Of a stretch of 64,000 bases of DNA, positions 12,946 to 25,212 are shown one piece after another (positions within the stretch are counted from its first letter, which is position 1; each line of letters opens with the position of its first letter). The DNA lies in NCBI GenBank assembly GCA_010279815.1, contig QEOQ01000274.1, positions 281,427-345,426 of the forward strand, in the 5' to 3' direction. The position numbers and the translations under genes are program-made. The notes below the pieces were generated by a model. That model did not search any database, was not told the origin of the DNA, and saw nothing but the letters and a program-made list of their open reading frames with translations. Source of the DNA: Brachionus plicatilis. Taxonomy: Eukaryota > Rotifera > Eurotatoria > Ploima > Brachionidae.

Positions 12946-13119
12946 TAGGCTGGTATTGAAGAAGAAGACGAAGAATTAATTCAGCCACCAACTAAAAGAA
13001 TTAATAGGGCTGGCTCACAAAACGTTGCTCATGAAAAAGTTACATGTAAAACATGCGGCAGTGAATTAAAAAAAAGGAAATATTTTTATTGTGTTAACAA
13101 ATGTAAACAAGATAATTAG
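12946..13119 (+). pseudogene. Zinc-ribbon-like C-terminal ORF fragment, probably transposon-derived
   Basis: After an acceptor-like TTATAG, an open frame of about 57 codons begins with an acidic run (EEEDEE), continues PPTKRINR, and ends with a CxxC ... C...C arrangement (TCKTCGSELKKR ... YCVNKCK) before a TAG. There is no start codon. The two cysteine pairs suggest a small zinc-binding tail such as those on transposases. Its relation to the LINE fragment upstream is unclear. Confidence 0.35.
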
Positions 13120-14163
13120 TACTCTAATTATTATTTTTTTCTTCAATTTGTGATGAGAATTAAAAAAAATTATTAGTTTAATGAATTTGTTTGCATTTTT
13201 CTTTTTTTTTTTTACTTCTTTCTGATAAAAATTCTATTTTCTTAATATGTGTTCATTATTTCTTTAAATTGTTCTTATTCTAATAAATCAGTTCTTATTT
13301 TATTGAATTTGTGGTATATTTTACAATTTTTGTGGTTGAAAAATATTCATCGTCAACAAAAAAAAAAGAAATAAAAAAACTACTTCCAACTTTTTGTTCA
13401 GAATTTTCTCTAGTTTCAGAATCTAAAATAAAAAATGAGATAAATGATGTTTTGGATGTTTAGTTTCGTTTTTGTTAAAAAATGACACTTTTTTGATCGT
13501 TTTTCTTGTAGTAGAACATGAATGAAGCTAAATTTATATAAACTAAACACACCATTTTTTAGATTATCTTTTACGCTTTCAGTATATATGTACATTTTAT
13601 ATGATATATTTATTTTTGCTTAGATATTTCCTTCAGAGTACAAGCATCATTCACTCAGATATATAAAGACTTTAAGAGGTAGTGGTCAAAAAAATTTTTT
13701 TTCAAAATTTTTGTCTTTGCAGCAAGCTACCAAATGTGGACAAACAACAACTTTTTGTGTAATCGGGATAAAGACATTCTAGCTTAATTTGAACAGTATT
13801 TTTATTTATTTTTCTCTATGACATTTAATAATTTTTATTTATTTCATTTACTTAATTAGTTTATTTTTCCCTAAATTTTGATATTAAATTGATAAAATTT
13901 TTTTTAATTATAAAATTCATACAAGACAGATTGAATACCTTTTTTTTATGAATAAGCAAATTATTGTAGTTTATAATTATTAATAAAATAAATTTAATAA
14001 ATTTGAACTTTAGTTATGAATAAAAAAAATTTCCAAGAAAAAGTTTTAGTTTTATTAATTTTCTCTAAAGATCAAAATGCATTATGCATAATCTTTGCTT
14101 GCTAGAAAAAAATAAATTTGAAGCGATTTAAATTTATTTTTTATTAAATTGTAGATACAAGTC
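13120..14163. other. Intergenic region upstream of POLE2
   Basis: No coding sequence or RNA gene is seen. It is AT-rich with homopolymer tracts. The region just before 14164 must contain the POLE2 promoter and 5' UTR, but no specific element can be named. Confidence 0.4.
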
Positions 14164-17100
14164 ATGTCATTTGTAAATCAACTGATCAAGTCGACATTTA
14201 AACTCCACGGATTAAACCTGAACACGTGATTGCAACTGTGAGAATCTTGGTTACACATTTTTTACCAGATTTTTTTAGGGAATCAACAAAAATTTTGGCA
14301 GAAAGTTTAAGCAAAATAGATGAACAAAAACATGAAGACACTCTGGAAAAAATAATAGACGAGCTGACAAAAAAAAATTGTAACTAGTTCCAATTTGTTT
14401 GACCAAATCAAAACTTTTATATTTAGTGGATGGTTCATCATGCTTGACCAAAATAGACATTGAAAATGTTCTTAAGGAATTCAACCGAAATGACCAAAAT
14501 CCAAATGAAAAGTAAACTTTAACTCAACAAAAAAAATCATTTTTTTCATTAATTTAATTAAAGAGAAGAAATTTTTCACATAATCGATGCTTTCGATGTT
14601 CCCAAATCAATTTACTGTGAAGTCACTAAAAAATTGATAAAGTAATTTAAAAAAAAAAAAAATTTTCTTTTTAAAGTTTCTTAGATTGTCAAATGATCAA
14701 CGATCAAACAAAAGTGTCAATCACAGAACACTTTTAGCTGACAGTCGAGCCAAAATTGATATTTTTTCCCAAAGATTTAAATTAATTCACCAAGTAAAAA
14801 TCTAAATAGGAATACTTAAAAATTTAATCAATTTTTAAAGAGAACCATGAGACATGAACTATTTAGTCCATGTGTAGTCAGCTCAAATAATTTTGGAAAA
14901 AAAAAATTTCAAGTAAATTGAATTAAATTCAAAAAGTATTTTACCTAAATTTTAGCTCAAACCTATTGAATTTTTGCTCAGTAATATAAACCATGTAGAG
15001 GACATCATTGTCCTGGGCATGATTTCTCAACTAAAAGAGGTTTAAAAATAAAAAAAAAAAAAAGATGAGAAATTTTTTCATTATATATTATTAGAACAAA
15101 TTTTTTATCGAGGATCCAACAGGTCATTTGCCATTGAATCTAACAGATGCCAAATACCATAGTGGAATTTATACTGAGGGCTGCTTTGTTCTGGCCGAAG
15201 GTAATTTAGTCGATGGCATTTTCGAAGTAAAAGCGCTGGGGTTTCCTCCAGCAGAATTTGAATCCACTTCAAGGTAAATAAATAAAATAAAATAAATCTT
15301 AAGGTAAATTAAATTAAAGAGCGTATTTTGGAAATATTAATTATTTCGGTGGTCCTAATGAAATAAGTTGTAAATCATCTATTGCATTGAGTCAAGCTCA
15401 ATTGTCTGTCGATTCGATGATAGTTTTTCTATCCGATGTTTGGCTTGATTCTGCTAAAGTATTCGAAAAACTTCAGACACTTTTTGTAGGATATTCTGAT
15501 TGTCCTCCGTATGCATTTGTTTTTTGTGGAAATTTTCTATCAGATCTTAAATATGGCCTGAGATGCAATGAACTAATTGGTGAGTCAAAATAAAGTTTAA
15601 TTATTTGTTTTAATAATCAAAAAATTTAAAGAGGGTTTCAAGAGACTGGCTGATTTGATTACTCAATTCGAAGCCATCAAAGATAACAGTAATTTTATAT
15701 TTATAGCAGGGCCCCAGGATCCGGGCGTAGTAAGAGTATATCCAAGGTAAATGTTTTTTTTTTTTTTTTGTTATTTTTAAATTAAAGCCTTTTGAAAAAT
15801 TTAACGCCAACTTTTGTTTAAAATGCTAAAAGCATTTTATTTTCAAGTTTTTTATATGAGATTTATTAGAACGTAGGCTGATTAAATAATTGAAGAAATT
15901 TAAAAACTCAAAATCATGAACCTCTTTGTTATTTAATCAAAAATTTCTTAGTCGATATTAAAAGGGTATTCGGAAAAATAAAAATTTAAAAGACGAATTA
16001 TTTTTTTTGGGTGTAGTTTATTAAAATAAATGTATTTTAAAAGAGAAGTTTTCAATTTTTAGTTTATTTTAAATTTTCGAATATTTTGAATATCAAATTT
16101 TTTTTTTTTTTAATTTTGCTTCATTTTCGTATATAAATTCATAAAATCTGAAAAAAAATTTTCTATTCAATTTTTTGATTTTTGATTTTTTAGAAATATT
16201 TTTGCAAGAATTTAATCAAAAATAAATTCTAAAATTCTATGTAAATTTGATAAAATATCAGCTTAAAATTTTATTTAAATAAATACTTAATTTGTATGAA
16301 TTCATTTTTTATTTAAAAATTCCCAACTGTTCCAAGCTTTTCATTTTAAACCTAATTTTAAGAAATTTTTTATCTGAATTTAAATAAAAGTTAAATTATG
16401 TTAAAAAAAAATATTACTCCTTGGTTAAATTATTTTGACGATTTATTATTTTTAAGTATCAAACTAATTTTAACTTGATTTTTTTGCTTCTCCCCATACC
16501 ATCCTCATTACGGTGAGCTCTATTGTAATCGTTGCTTCCAAGATACTGTTGGTCGTTCTTCCTTTGGTTGCTCATGGGGTGTACATACTCAGAGATCCGT
16601 CAACTTTCTCTTCAATAAAAATAACTTAATAGTCTTACAATGTTATATCAAATATTTTGATAAAATTAAATTGTCAAATTGATGTTTTTTAATTTATTGA
16701 CACTTGGTAACAAAAAAATGTCTTCTGAATAATTTTGATGTTTAAATATAACCAGAATACTTATAAATAAATTTAAAAAAGGCCAAAGACTGGTATATTA
16801 GTTAATTAACCTTTTTAAACACCTTTGTGTTTAAACAGAACTTTTTATTTTGTTTTTAAAAATTTAATTTTTAAATAATCTGCCATTCTTTATGTTTAAA
16901 TTAAAATTGATAATTTTTCAAAAAATAAAATAAATTATTGATTATAACAAGAGTACAAAAATTTTTTTCTTAACAAAAATAAATTTAATTTGAATAAGTT
17001 TTCGCTCAAAAATATAAACTTAAAATTTTTTTATTTTTCGATCTTTTTTCAATTTAATTATTCTTTAATTTTAAATGATTGTAGAGCCGGTATTTTGCCT

Positions 17101-18132
17101 CATTGCACCGAGTACATTCGTAAAAAAATTCCAAAATGTCACTTTGCCTCTAATCCATGTCGTATTCAATTTGGCTCTAGGCAAATTGTGGTATTTCGAG
17201 AAGACTTGCTGCAAAAAATGAGCCGAAACGCCATAAAAATTCCCGATCCAGACAAACTAGCAGATGATGTAATTTTTGTGAATAAAATTTTCTCTTTAAG
17301 TTTTTGATTTAAATTTTAAGCTGGCAAAAACTCTAATTTGCCAAGCTCATTTGGCTCCTTTGCCACTTCATGTAGTTCCAATCTATTGGAATTACGACCA
17401 CGTAATGAGATTGTATCCTTTGCCCGATTTGGTCGTGGTGGCAGACAAACAAAAAGCTTTCACATACACATACACAGATTGTACAGTAATCAATCCGGTA
17501 AGAGTTATAAAAAATTTGGGGTGAGGTAGAAAAAATCATAAAAAGAGAAAAAAAATGTATAATCAATTTTACTAATTTTAGCTTATAAAATAAGAGAAAA
17601 AAAATACAAACTATAAAAAATCAAAAAGAGATAAAATATAAATTACACAAAAAATAACTTAAATAGTTAATATGAGACAACATTTAGACTGAATTTAATT
17701 CAAGAATGGTTTAAAGATTTAGTTAAAACAGTTTGAAAAATTTTTAAGTTTTTTTAGAAAAATTAATTTGAATTTTTATTTTTGAATGATAAAAAAAGTG
17801 GTTAGGTGAAAAAGTTAATTCGTCTTTTTGCGTAAAGGATTTGAATTTTTGATTATATGTTTTTTAAAACTAAATCCATTTTATTAAAAAAAAAAATTGT
17901 ATTTTGAATTTAGGTTTTTTTCTCATTAATTAAAACTTTATTTTTCCATATGTCTTTTTTTCTTGATTTATGTTTTTATCTTTTTATATGTTTGTTCTAC
18001 CAGTCTCCAATATTTAATGATAGAAAATTTTTTTTTTCTAAAAAGGGATCATTTCCGTACAACAATTTTGCTTTCAAAGTTTATGTACCTTCGACTAAAC
18101 AAATTGAAGATTGTCTCATACCAAATGAATGA
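14164..18132 (+). CDS. POLE2: DNA polymerase epsilon subunit 2 (B subunit)
   Basis: About 13 exons join in phase: 14164-14225, 14279-14389, 14427-14511, 14564-14641, 14685-14793, 14841-14912, 14956-15039, 15095-15273, 15320-15579, about 15632-15746, 17085-17268, 17321-17497, 18046-18132. The product is about 500 aa, the usual length. It matches the family throughout: N-terminal KSTFKLHGLNL helix, HIIDAFDVPK, RHELFSPC, the OB-fold segment VLGMISQLKENKFFIEDPTG, YFGNINYFGGP, then the inactive calcineurin-like domain with MIVFLSDVWLD, FVFCGNF and FIAGPQDPG, SNPCRIQF, VVFREDLLQKM, PLPDLVVVADK and FAFKVYVP. This subunit scaffolds the replicative polymerase epsilon holoenzyme in the nucleus. The start is the first ATG that fits the conserved N-terminus. 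The gene is complete and has no visible defect. Confidence 0.95.
15747..17084. other. 1.34-kb POLE2 intron
   Basis: This is the only long intron in the middle of POLE2, bounded by GTAAAT and TTGTAG. It is mostly AT-rich filler. A less AT-rich stretch at about 16480-16620 looks foreign to its surroundings but gives no convincing protein in any frame. Confidence 0.5.
17519..18007. mobile_element. MITE-like element, copy 1 (GGTAGAA ends), in last POLE2 intron
   Basis: The left end GGGTGAGGTAGAAAAAA and the right end ...TATGTTTGTTCTACC are inverted relative to each other. Internal blocks ('ataaattacac...aaaaataac', 'taattcaagaatggttt', 'cgtctttttgcgtaaagg') recur in the same order at 53377-53787. 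It has no ORF. It sits 38 bp before the final POLE2 exon, so it contributes most of that 548-bp intron. Confidence 0.7.
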
Positions 18133-18202
18133 AAATTTTTTATTTTTTTTATTGTTTATTTTGAATCAAAATTAAAAAAAAAAAAACTAACTACTTTTTT
18201 GT

Positions 18203-18735
18203 CTAAAATATTCGGCTATAAATTAAAATATTTTTATTTTTTTCAATATTTTTTGTTTCAAGTGACAAAATACCTAGTTTTTCCAAAGCTTCAACGCAAA
18301 CAGACGCAAACATGTTTTCTTTGTATGTAGCCATCAAAATGTACTTTTCTGTTTGAGCTAAAACCAGACCCTTGGATCCCTGCGAACAGGCTAAATAATC
18401 ATTCTGAATTCTAAATCAAATTTAAGTTTACATCTTTGGCATAAATCGACTTGTCGTCAGATCGAAGACATGCATAATTTGACTCGTCAAAGTAGATGCC
18501 TCTGTCTCTGGTCAAATTGGTGTTCTGAAACGCGTCTATCAACACCTCAATGTCAACTTCATGCATCTGAAAACCAATAAGTTTGCTCATAATCAAAAAA
18601 ATGGTAGTTTGCTTTTACCTGAAAGCCTACAGATGACGCCTTAACAGAATAATCATCTTTATTCAACAAAGCACACCTGTCTATGTGCTGGGTTGAAATG
18701 AGGGCATCGTGAAGCAAATTCTGTAATTGATTCAT
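18203..18735 (-). CDS. PFN4: Profilin-4
   Basis: Three exons join in phase 0 on the minus strand: 18735-18619, 18566-18432 and 18403-18203; 150 aa. The N-terminus MNQLQNLLHDALISTQHID, the GIYFDESNYACLRSDDKSIY segment in exon 2, and LVLAQTEKYILMATY plus ASVCVEALEKL in exon 3 follow the profilin-4 fold order. Profilins bind actin and poly-proline. The profilin-4 branch is divergent, is associated with sperm and ciliated tissue in animals, and binds actin weakly if at all. The C-terminus runs about 20 residues past the usual end, with a Lys/Asn-rich tail, so a further small intron cannot be excluded. The gene is tail to tail with POLE2, with only 70 bp between the stop codons. Confidence 0.9.
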
Positions 18736-20901
18736 TATTTTTTGTTAAATAAAGAAATATTTAGAAAAGCAAAATAATAATGTTGGCATGGAAATACAAA
18801 AAAAAAGGTATAGTAAACATGAAAAGCGTTCAATTTAAATTTGAATTCGCTTTTAGCTTTTTAAATAATAAATTCAAAAGAATTTTAATTTTTACTTTTT
18901 ATTTATGGTCAATATCACACAAACACAAATTTAAAAAATATTGTTTTCTAGAAAAATGCTAGAATTAAAATTTGATTTAAAAATAAAAAAATTAAATGAT
19001 TTATGTAAAAATGAATTTGAAAAAAAATTTAGGTTTTTTAAAATTTAACTGTAAATTTTTACAAAAATTTATAATCTTCAAATTTATCTTTTAACGGATT
19101 TAAAAATTTTTATCAAATTTTTTTAAAATATTTTTACTTAGATTAACTAAAAATTAGATAGAATTAAAATTATTTCGATAATTTTTGTAATTTTTTAATA
19201 TTCTCATTTAAGATTTTGCTTATTTGAATTAAAAATGAATATTTTTTTTATTTTAATTTAAATAAAGAAATATTTGTGAACTTCCTCTATTCTCATTTAA
19301 ATAAATTTCATACTTTCAAGCAATCAAGAAAATGTAACTATACCTATTTTTAACCTAGAAAGTTTTGTTTTTTTAATAAAACAAGTCTAATTATTTTGTT
19401 TGCTAAATGGTTTTTATTAAATTTTATTTAAGCCTTTTTAGGAGATTTTCAGTAACTTATTCAGTAATGGCATTATTTTAAGACCAAGAATGATTTCAAA
19501 TTTAAATTTCAAATTTTTTTAAAACCATTTCGCAGTTCAGCTTTCTAATTATTAATTTTTTCAAACAAAAATTTGAATTATTTAACTTTTAGTTAAAGAG
19601 ACTTAAAAATAAATTTGAAAAATTTGCCATAATATTTTTTTAACATTCAAAAATTTTAATTTTCAAAAAAACATTGAAAAGATGCTTAAGTTTTTATACT
19701 TAATTAACTTATTGATGGAAAATTTTGTGCAAAAAAATCAACGGATATCTTTAAAATACTAAAGTTCTTAGAGAATTAGGTTTTAAAATTTATGAAAAAT
19801 TTAAAAATCAAAAAAAATGAAAATTAATTTTATTAATCTTTGCACTGCGTCAGAAGCTGATTTTAAGCTGAGTTTTTTAAAAGTTAAAGTCTATATATTT
19901 AAATTAAAGTGCAGACTTGGACTTGACTTTAGTTTTGTCACTTAAGCAACTCTGGTTTTAAGTCTTATAAATTTAGATAATTTAAAATTAAAAATAAATT
20001 TTTTTGTGAATTTAATTTATTAAATGAGAAAAATTGAAGCCAAAAAATTATTAGGAGTTACATATATCACTTTTAATTGGACATTTTTTGTTTTTTTCCT
20101 TTAAAAAAATTTATTTTTGATTTTTTTACAAGTTTTAATTATTTTTTTTCAAAACTTAAAAATTCTTAAAAAAAAAAAAACAATCGAATTTTGAAAAATT
20201 ATTTCTTGTACAGCACAATTTAAAACTAACTTATACATTTCTTTTCCTCAACTCTTCCTCGACTCTTCTTCAACTTTTCCAGTGGGGAAAGGAAGAGTTG
20301 AAGAGTCGAGGAGAAAACCATTCTATTTATCTTTAAATTATTTAGAAAGACTAAACTTTAATTTATTTTATTCTTATTTTTTTTTACATCACCCTCACGG
20401 TGTTTTATTATTATTTACCGAATAAATAATGATAATAATTTTTTACAAGTTCTCTATTTTTGACAATTCTCAATGGCACTCTTGAAGGTTACAAAATTAA
20501 AAACAGATTTAACACTCATTTAAGTTTTTATTAGAGGGATAATTTTTGTCGTAGAAAAAAGGCAAAGATAAAAAGTGATTGTCAAATTTTAATCAAAACA
20601 TAAACTTTTTATTTTTTTAAAAAAACAATAGAAATACTCATAAATTAAAATGAATACAGTGTAATCAAGAGGGCTTCAAACTCTCTTCAAAAGTGGTATA
20701 TTTGGTTTAAATTTCACAAATTAATTTTCTTTTAATTATTTAAAAATGCCTCAATGTCACCAAAGTCTGCAAACAAACGACCAAATGAATTGGAAAAGCA
20801 TAAAAATTCAAAAGTGCCATTTATTTGCAGATTTTGGACACACATCAGAACTTAAAAACAGTGCTGTACGACCATTCATTTGCAAAAAAATAACCACATA
20901 T
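18736..20901. other. Intergenic region between PFN4 and the LRR gene
   Basis: No gene is seen. The PFN4 promoter lies at the left end and the 3' flank of the LRR gene at the right. An imperfect but long inverted repeat at 20243-20316 (left arm TCCTCGACTCTTC, right arm GAAGAGTCGAGGA) is notably less AT-rich than its surroundings. A short 'gcagacttggacttgactt' string at about 19912 resembles hAT-like ends found at 24491 and 27778. Confidence 0.45.
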
Positions 20902-22518
20902 TTAGGGACACATAAATTCAGGATTTCTGTCACACTCATCGCTAAATTTTACATCTTTACAATAGGTTTTGAATCTTGGACACACGTCCTTGATCAATAT
21001 GGAATAATGGGCGAGAAAAAGCCGGTACTCACAGTCGCAAATTTTTCCATTCTCTTCATTGGCATTTTCTGTGAAAATGCGAACTCGCCGGTGCGAACTA
21101 GACAACTGTTTGAGCACACACTTGTCTATGGAAGCGAGCGTGTCCGGCGACAGCACCAGATCCATGAAATAGTTTGAGTCAGAGCGCTTTTGGTTGATGC
21201 AAAAACTTCGATTGCTGAACTTGAGGCTGTGGTTTTTGGACAAGTTTAATCTGAGCAAAACGCTGGTGTCATAGCGAGAAAACGCGCTGTCAGGTATGGT
21301 GGTCAGTCTATCGTGTTGGTTGGACATGTCCAGCTTGATCAAACTTCCCAAATACTTGGGCACTTGGTCCAAATAGTTGTTTTCCAAGTAGAGCATCCTA
21401 ATGCTGCCCATCGCTGAGAACATTTTCTGGTAGTCAATGCTCTCCAGTCTGTTCTCGGAGAGTCTCAGCAGCTGCAGATTGGTGAAGTTTGACGCCTTGT
21501 CCAAGTCCATTCTTTCAATTTGATTTCCACTTAGATCCAGCACATATAAAAATTTTTGATTGTTGAACACCGAAAAGTCCACCACCCGAATTGAGTTCGA
21601 CTGGAGGAACAATTTTTGGAGATTTTTTAAATTGCTGAAAAGATCCACTTGCAGAAATTCAATTTTGTTAAAAGACAAGTCTAGCAGACTGAGTTCTTTG
21701 ACAGAGTCGAATGTGTTGTTGGCCATGGTTTTGATTTTGTTGTGAGACAGGTCCAAGTGGGTTAGCAGGGGCAGGTGTTGGAGTGTGTCTGCTGTCAAGT
21801 GCTCTAGGAAATTTCGCGAAAGCTGAAGGTTGCTGAGCCGGTCCAAATTGGACAAGTTATTCACTTGGGCAATGCCATTTGAGTTGAGAATCAGAGTGGA
21901 CAGACATTTTTGAAGTTTGGTCGAAAAGTTGTAATTCAAATGGGTGACATAATTGTTGGAAAGGTCTAGAGTTTCCAGTGGTGAGTGGCAGTCTTGGAGG
22001 GCGCTCAGGTCCCAAATTCGGTTCGAGCTCAGGTCCATGTAGTTTAGATTGTTGAGTTGAGTCAAGGGTGGAATTCGATTGAGTGAATTGTTTTTCAGCA
22101 CTATGGACTGGATGGAATTTTTGAAATTGTCGCCGAATTCACTAAAATTAAGGTGAGTCAGGAAATTGTTGGAAAGGTAAATATTTTTTATCGATTTGAT
22201 GGAATTGAAAAGGTTCTGGTGCAGTGATCTCAAATTGGATGCGTCCATGAAAAGAATGTTGATCGAGAGCCCTTTGAAAATGTTTTCTATTGACGAAATG
22301 TTGCTTCCCAATCTCAAGGTAAAGGTGTCTATTAGTTCTATATCATACTTTTGTTGTATTTCATTGTTGACTTCTAGGTCGTGTGGTGAATCAAAAAAGC
22401 ATGTGACATAATCGTAGCCACTGTCGTTTTCACAGCTGCAGCCTTTTATGCTACATACTTCTTTGGACTCGAAATGTGCAAGTAAACTAATCCAAACCAT
22501 AAGCTCTACATAATGCAT
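20902..22518 (-). CDS. Secreted leucine-rich-repeat protein, 538 aa
   Basis: A single uninterrupted exon starts at the ATG at 22518. The first 18 residues (MHYVELMVWISLLAHFES) form a signal-peptide-like hydrophobic segment. A cysteine cluster follows (CSIKGCSC...C, residues 22-40), resembling an LRR N-terminal cap. About 12-13 repeats of the extracellular type (LxxLxLxxNxL) run from residue 70 to 410, for example LTHLDLSHNKIKTM, LSLLDLSFNKIEFL and LYVLDLSGNQIERM. The C-terminal part has a cysteine-rich cap (CDCEYRLFL ... C ... C ... C). No transmembrane helix or GPI-type hydrophobic tail ends the protein, so it is probably secreted; a further 3' exon with an anchor cannot be excluded. Such proteins act in adhesion, matrix or receptor recognition. 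No ortholog can be named. Confidence 0.9.
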   Translation of the reverse strand: MHYVELMVWISLLAHFESKEVCSIKGCSCENDSGYDYVTCFFDSPHDLEVNNEIQQKYDIELIDTFTLRLGSNISSIENIFKGLSINILFMDASNLRSLHQNLFNSIKSIKNIYLSNNFLTHLNFSEFGDNFKNSIQSIVLKNNSLNRIPPLTQLNNLNYMDLSSNRIWDLSALQDCHSPLETLDLSNNYVTHLNYNFSTKLQKCLSTLILNSNGIAQVNNLSNLDRLSNLQLSRNFLEHLTADTLQHLPLLTHLDLSHNKIKTMANNTFDSVKELSLLDLSFNKIEFLQVDLFSNLKNLQKLFLQSNSIRVVDFSVFNNQKFLYVLDLSGNQIERMDLDKASNFTNLQLLRLSENRLESIDYQKMFSAMGSIRMLYLENNYLDQVPKYLGSLIKLDMSNQHDRLTTIPDSAFSRYDTSVLLRLNLSKNHSLKFSNRSFCINQKRSDSNYFMDLVLSPDTLASIDKCVLKQLSSSHRRVRIFTENANEENGKICDCEYRLFLAHYSILIKDVCPRFKTYCKDVKFSDECDRNPEFMCP

Positions 22519-24490
22519 TTCTCCCAGGTTAATTTACCTTGACTAGGTGAAATTATCTAAACAAAATTTAGAATATTTTTTTTTAATTTCATAAATTTTT
22601 TAGGTATAAAAGTATAAAATAAACTTAGTTGTTAATATAAATATGTAAAAATTTCCAAATTACAAGATGTTACTTTTTTATTTCGAAAATAAAATCAATA
22701 TTAAGGTAAAATTGTTTTCAGAAAAAATTTTTCGGTTAAATTTTTTATTTATTTCATTATTTTTTTTCTAATGTAATTTTATTAAATTTTTAAGTTAAAA
22801 TTTTATGATTGTTTAAGAAAAACTTATTTTAGATGGGTAAAAAGCATGCGGTAAACTTGTGTCATGAAAAATTTTGATTAATACGCATTTAGAAATTATT
22901 TTAATTAAAAAAGCTTGGTTACCGTCTATTTAACAAATTAATAGTTTTATATAATATTTTAGTTCCACAATCGACTCATTTTGAACGGTTTCCAGGCGAT
23001 AAAGACAACAAAATTGAAAAAACTTTAGAATTTTGTTGAGTAATTAGAGTTAACTTAAAAAAATGCTAAATCTCTGTCCGAAATATTAAGTGAATAAAAA
23101 TTCTATAGCTAACAATATTAAAAATAAAAATAAAAGCAGTCCTCAATTGAGATATATTAATTATTGAATTCTAAAAATAAAAATAAGATCGATTTAAAAA
23201 AGTAGTTTGATTAAAAAAAAAATTTCTGGTAAATGCTATAAAAAAAAATAAAAAATTAATCAAAAATTTTATTTATCATATTCTAATTCTTCAATTATAT
23301 TTGAAGTGCAGCTACAATTTTCTCTTTGCTTATTTAAACTTTAAACTCAGAATTTGAAAAATCTCTAAAGAAAGAAAAATTTAAAAAATATATTGATCAT
23401 TAAAAAAAAATTTTATTATTCTTTATTTTTAATTTTGTTAAAGTGGTCATTTAACAAACGGAGATTTGTCTAATTGAATCATTTGCAATTGAACAATTTT
23501 TATAATTTTAAGTTATATTACACTTTTTTAAATTAATTTACTAAAAATTGTCATTTTAAAGTACAAATTTTAGTAAAATTTCGTAGAAGACTTAAATATT
23601 GAGCAGAATCATCAAAAATTAGATTATTTAGAATTTTTTTTTAAAAAATTAAACCACAATTTTGGTAAAATTAAATAATTTTAGATAAGGTAATTTAGGT
23701 AAATTTAAAATATCGTGACTGTACTATATAATTGAATAGCGAAAATTCTTCATGAAAAAAATGGCATTTGATTAAGATCTTAAAATAAAACTAAGACAAG
23801 TTGAGATTTTAAAAAATTCAAAAATTTTTTCCTTTTCTGACTTGAAAAAAATTGATATGTGCTGAATGTAACTAGAAAAAAAAAACTTTTCTAACAATTT
23901 AAAATGTGATGTGAAAGTGTATTTGGTTAAAGGCTTATTTATTGATTTTTTTTTGTTCTATAAAAGAATTAAATTTTTTAGTTTAAACTTTCTAATTTTT
24001 AAATTTTGAAAAAAAAACATTTTATGAAAAACTGCTAATATTTTTTGCATCTGCATTTATACAAAAAAAATTTTTTTATTTGTATTCAATAATTAAAAAC
24101 CACTCTGAAAATTTGCCTATTTGAAAAAAAAATTAACTAAATAAGATTTAAAATAATTTATTGAGAATTTGATTTAAAATTAAATGTTAAATTCTTAAAA
24201 AACTGCTCATCTTTTTGGCATAAAAAAATAGACAACTTCTTGAATATTTTTGCCTTATATCTTCTGTTAACTAGCCCTGTTGACTTCGAAAAAAAATTTT
24301 TTTCTAAAAATAAATTTAAATACTTTAGATTTTAGTGTCTAAACTACTCATCTATAAATTTTGGTGAAAAATTTTTGACAAGCAATTTTTCGCACCTATT
24401 TTTTTCTTATAAAATTTATATCATCATTTATTAATAAAATTTATGTCTAATTTACTTTTTAACACTATATATCAGTTGTATACTAAATAT
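22519..24490. other. Intergenic region upstream of the LRR gene
   Basis: This is AT-rich DNA with no coding signal. On the minus strand, a CAAG/GTAAATTAACC string just upstream of the LRR start (about 22530) could be a 5' UTR splice donor or plain sequence. No core promoter element can be defended. Confidence 0.35.
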
Positions 24491-25087
24491 CAGAGTTGGT
24501 CAAAAGTCAAACTTTAAAGTCAGAATCGTTAAAAGTCAAAGTTAAAGTCAGACTTTGACTTGAGTCGACTCAAGTCAACTATATTATTTTCTAATTTTTA
24601 AATCTTCTTTAACTTAATTAAAAAAATAATGAAAATGAATATTTATATATATTTAAGCTTAAGAAATGTTGCAAATATTGAAAAAAAATGTAAGACTTTT
24701 AGTCATTTTTAAAAACACACTAAATAAAAGGAAGTAAAATTAATTATAAAATGGCTTCCTTTTTTTTAAATTAATTTTTTATTTGAACAAGTTTTTATAA
24801 AAAGTTTTTAATAGTGACACTTTATTAAATTATTTATATTTAAAAATTACTTTTTAAATTTTTTTTTTAATCTTTAACTTACTTTATTTAACTTTTTTTT
24901 TAAATTTTTGACACAAGTCAAAGTCAGTACTTTGACTTGTTTCAAAAATTATAAATAATCAATTCAACAATTTTACTAATTTTTAAAACAGAATTAAAAT
25001 ATATAAAAAAATTATAAGTCTTATATTTTTTTATTCAAAGTCCAGACTTGACGTTGACTTCATGACTTTAACTTTTGACCAACTCTG
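24491..25087. mobile_element. Non-autonomous hAT-like element
   Basis: The left end CAGAGTTGGTCAAAAGTCAA and the right end ...TTTTGACCAACTCTG are inverted copies over about 19 bp and continue as tgactt/aagtca-rich subterminal repeats. Flanking octamers ctaaatat (24483-24490) and ctaaataa (25088-25095) match at 7 of 8 positions. This is the 8-bp target-site duplication expected for hAT elements, whose ends typically begin with CAG. It has no ORF. Confidence 0.75.
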
Positions 25088-25212
25088 CTAAATAAAATTC
25101 TTTCTTTTTTTTTATTTGAATGTTTTTCCAGTTTTTTTATTCTTGTAAAAATTAATTAACTTTTTTAACCCTAAAATTTTTATTGTATATTTCTATCAGT
25201 GTTTTATCTTAT

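Noticed and set aside
20746..21177. 143-codon plus-strand ORF
   Set aside because: Mostly antisense to the LRR gene; no domain, and the LRR frame on the other strand is clearly coding.
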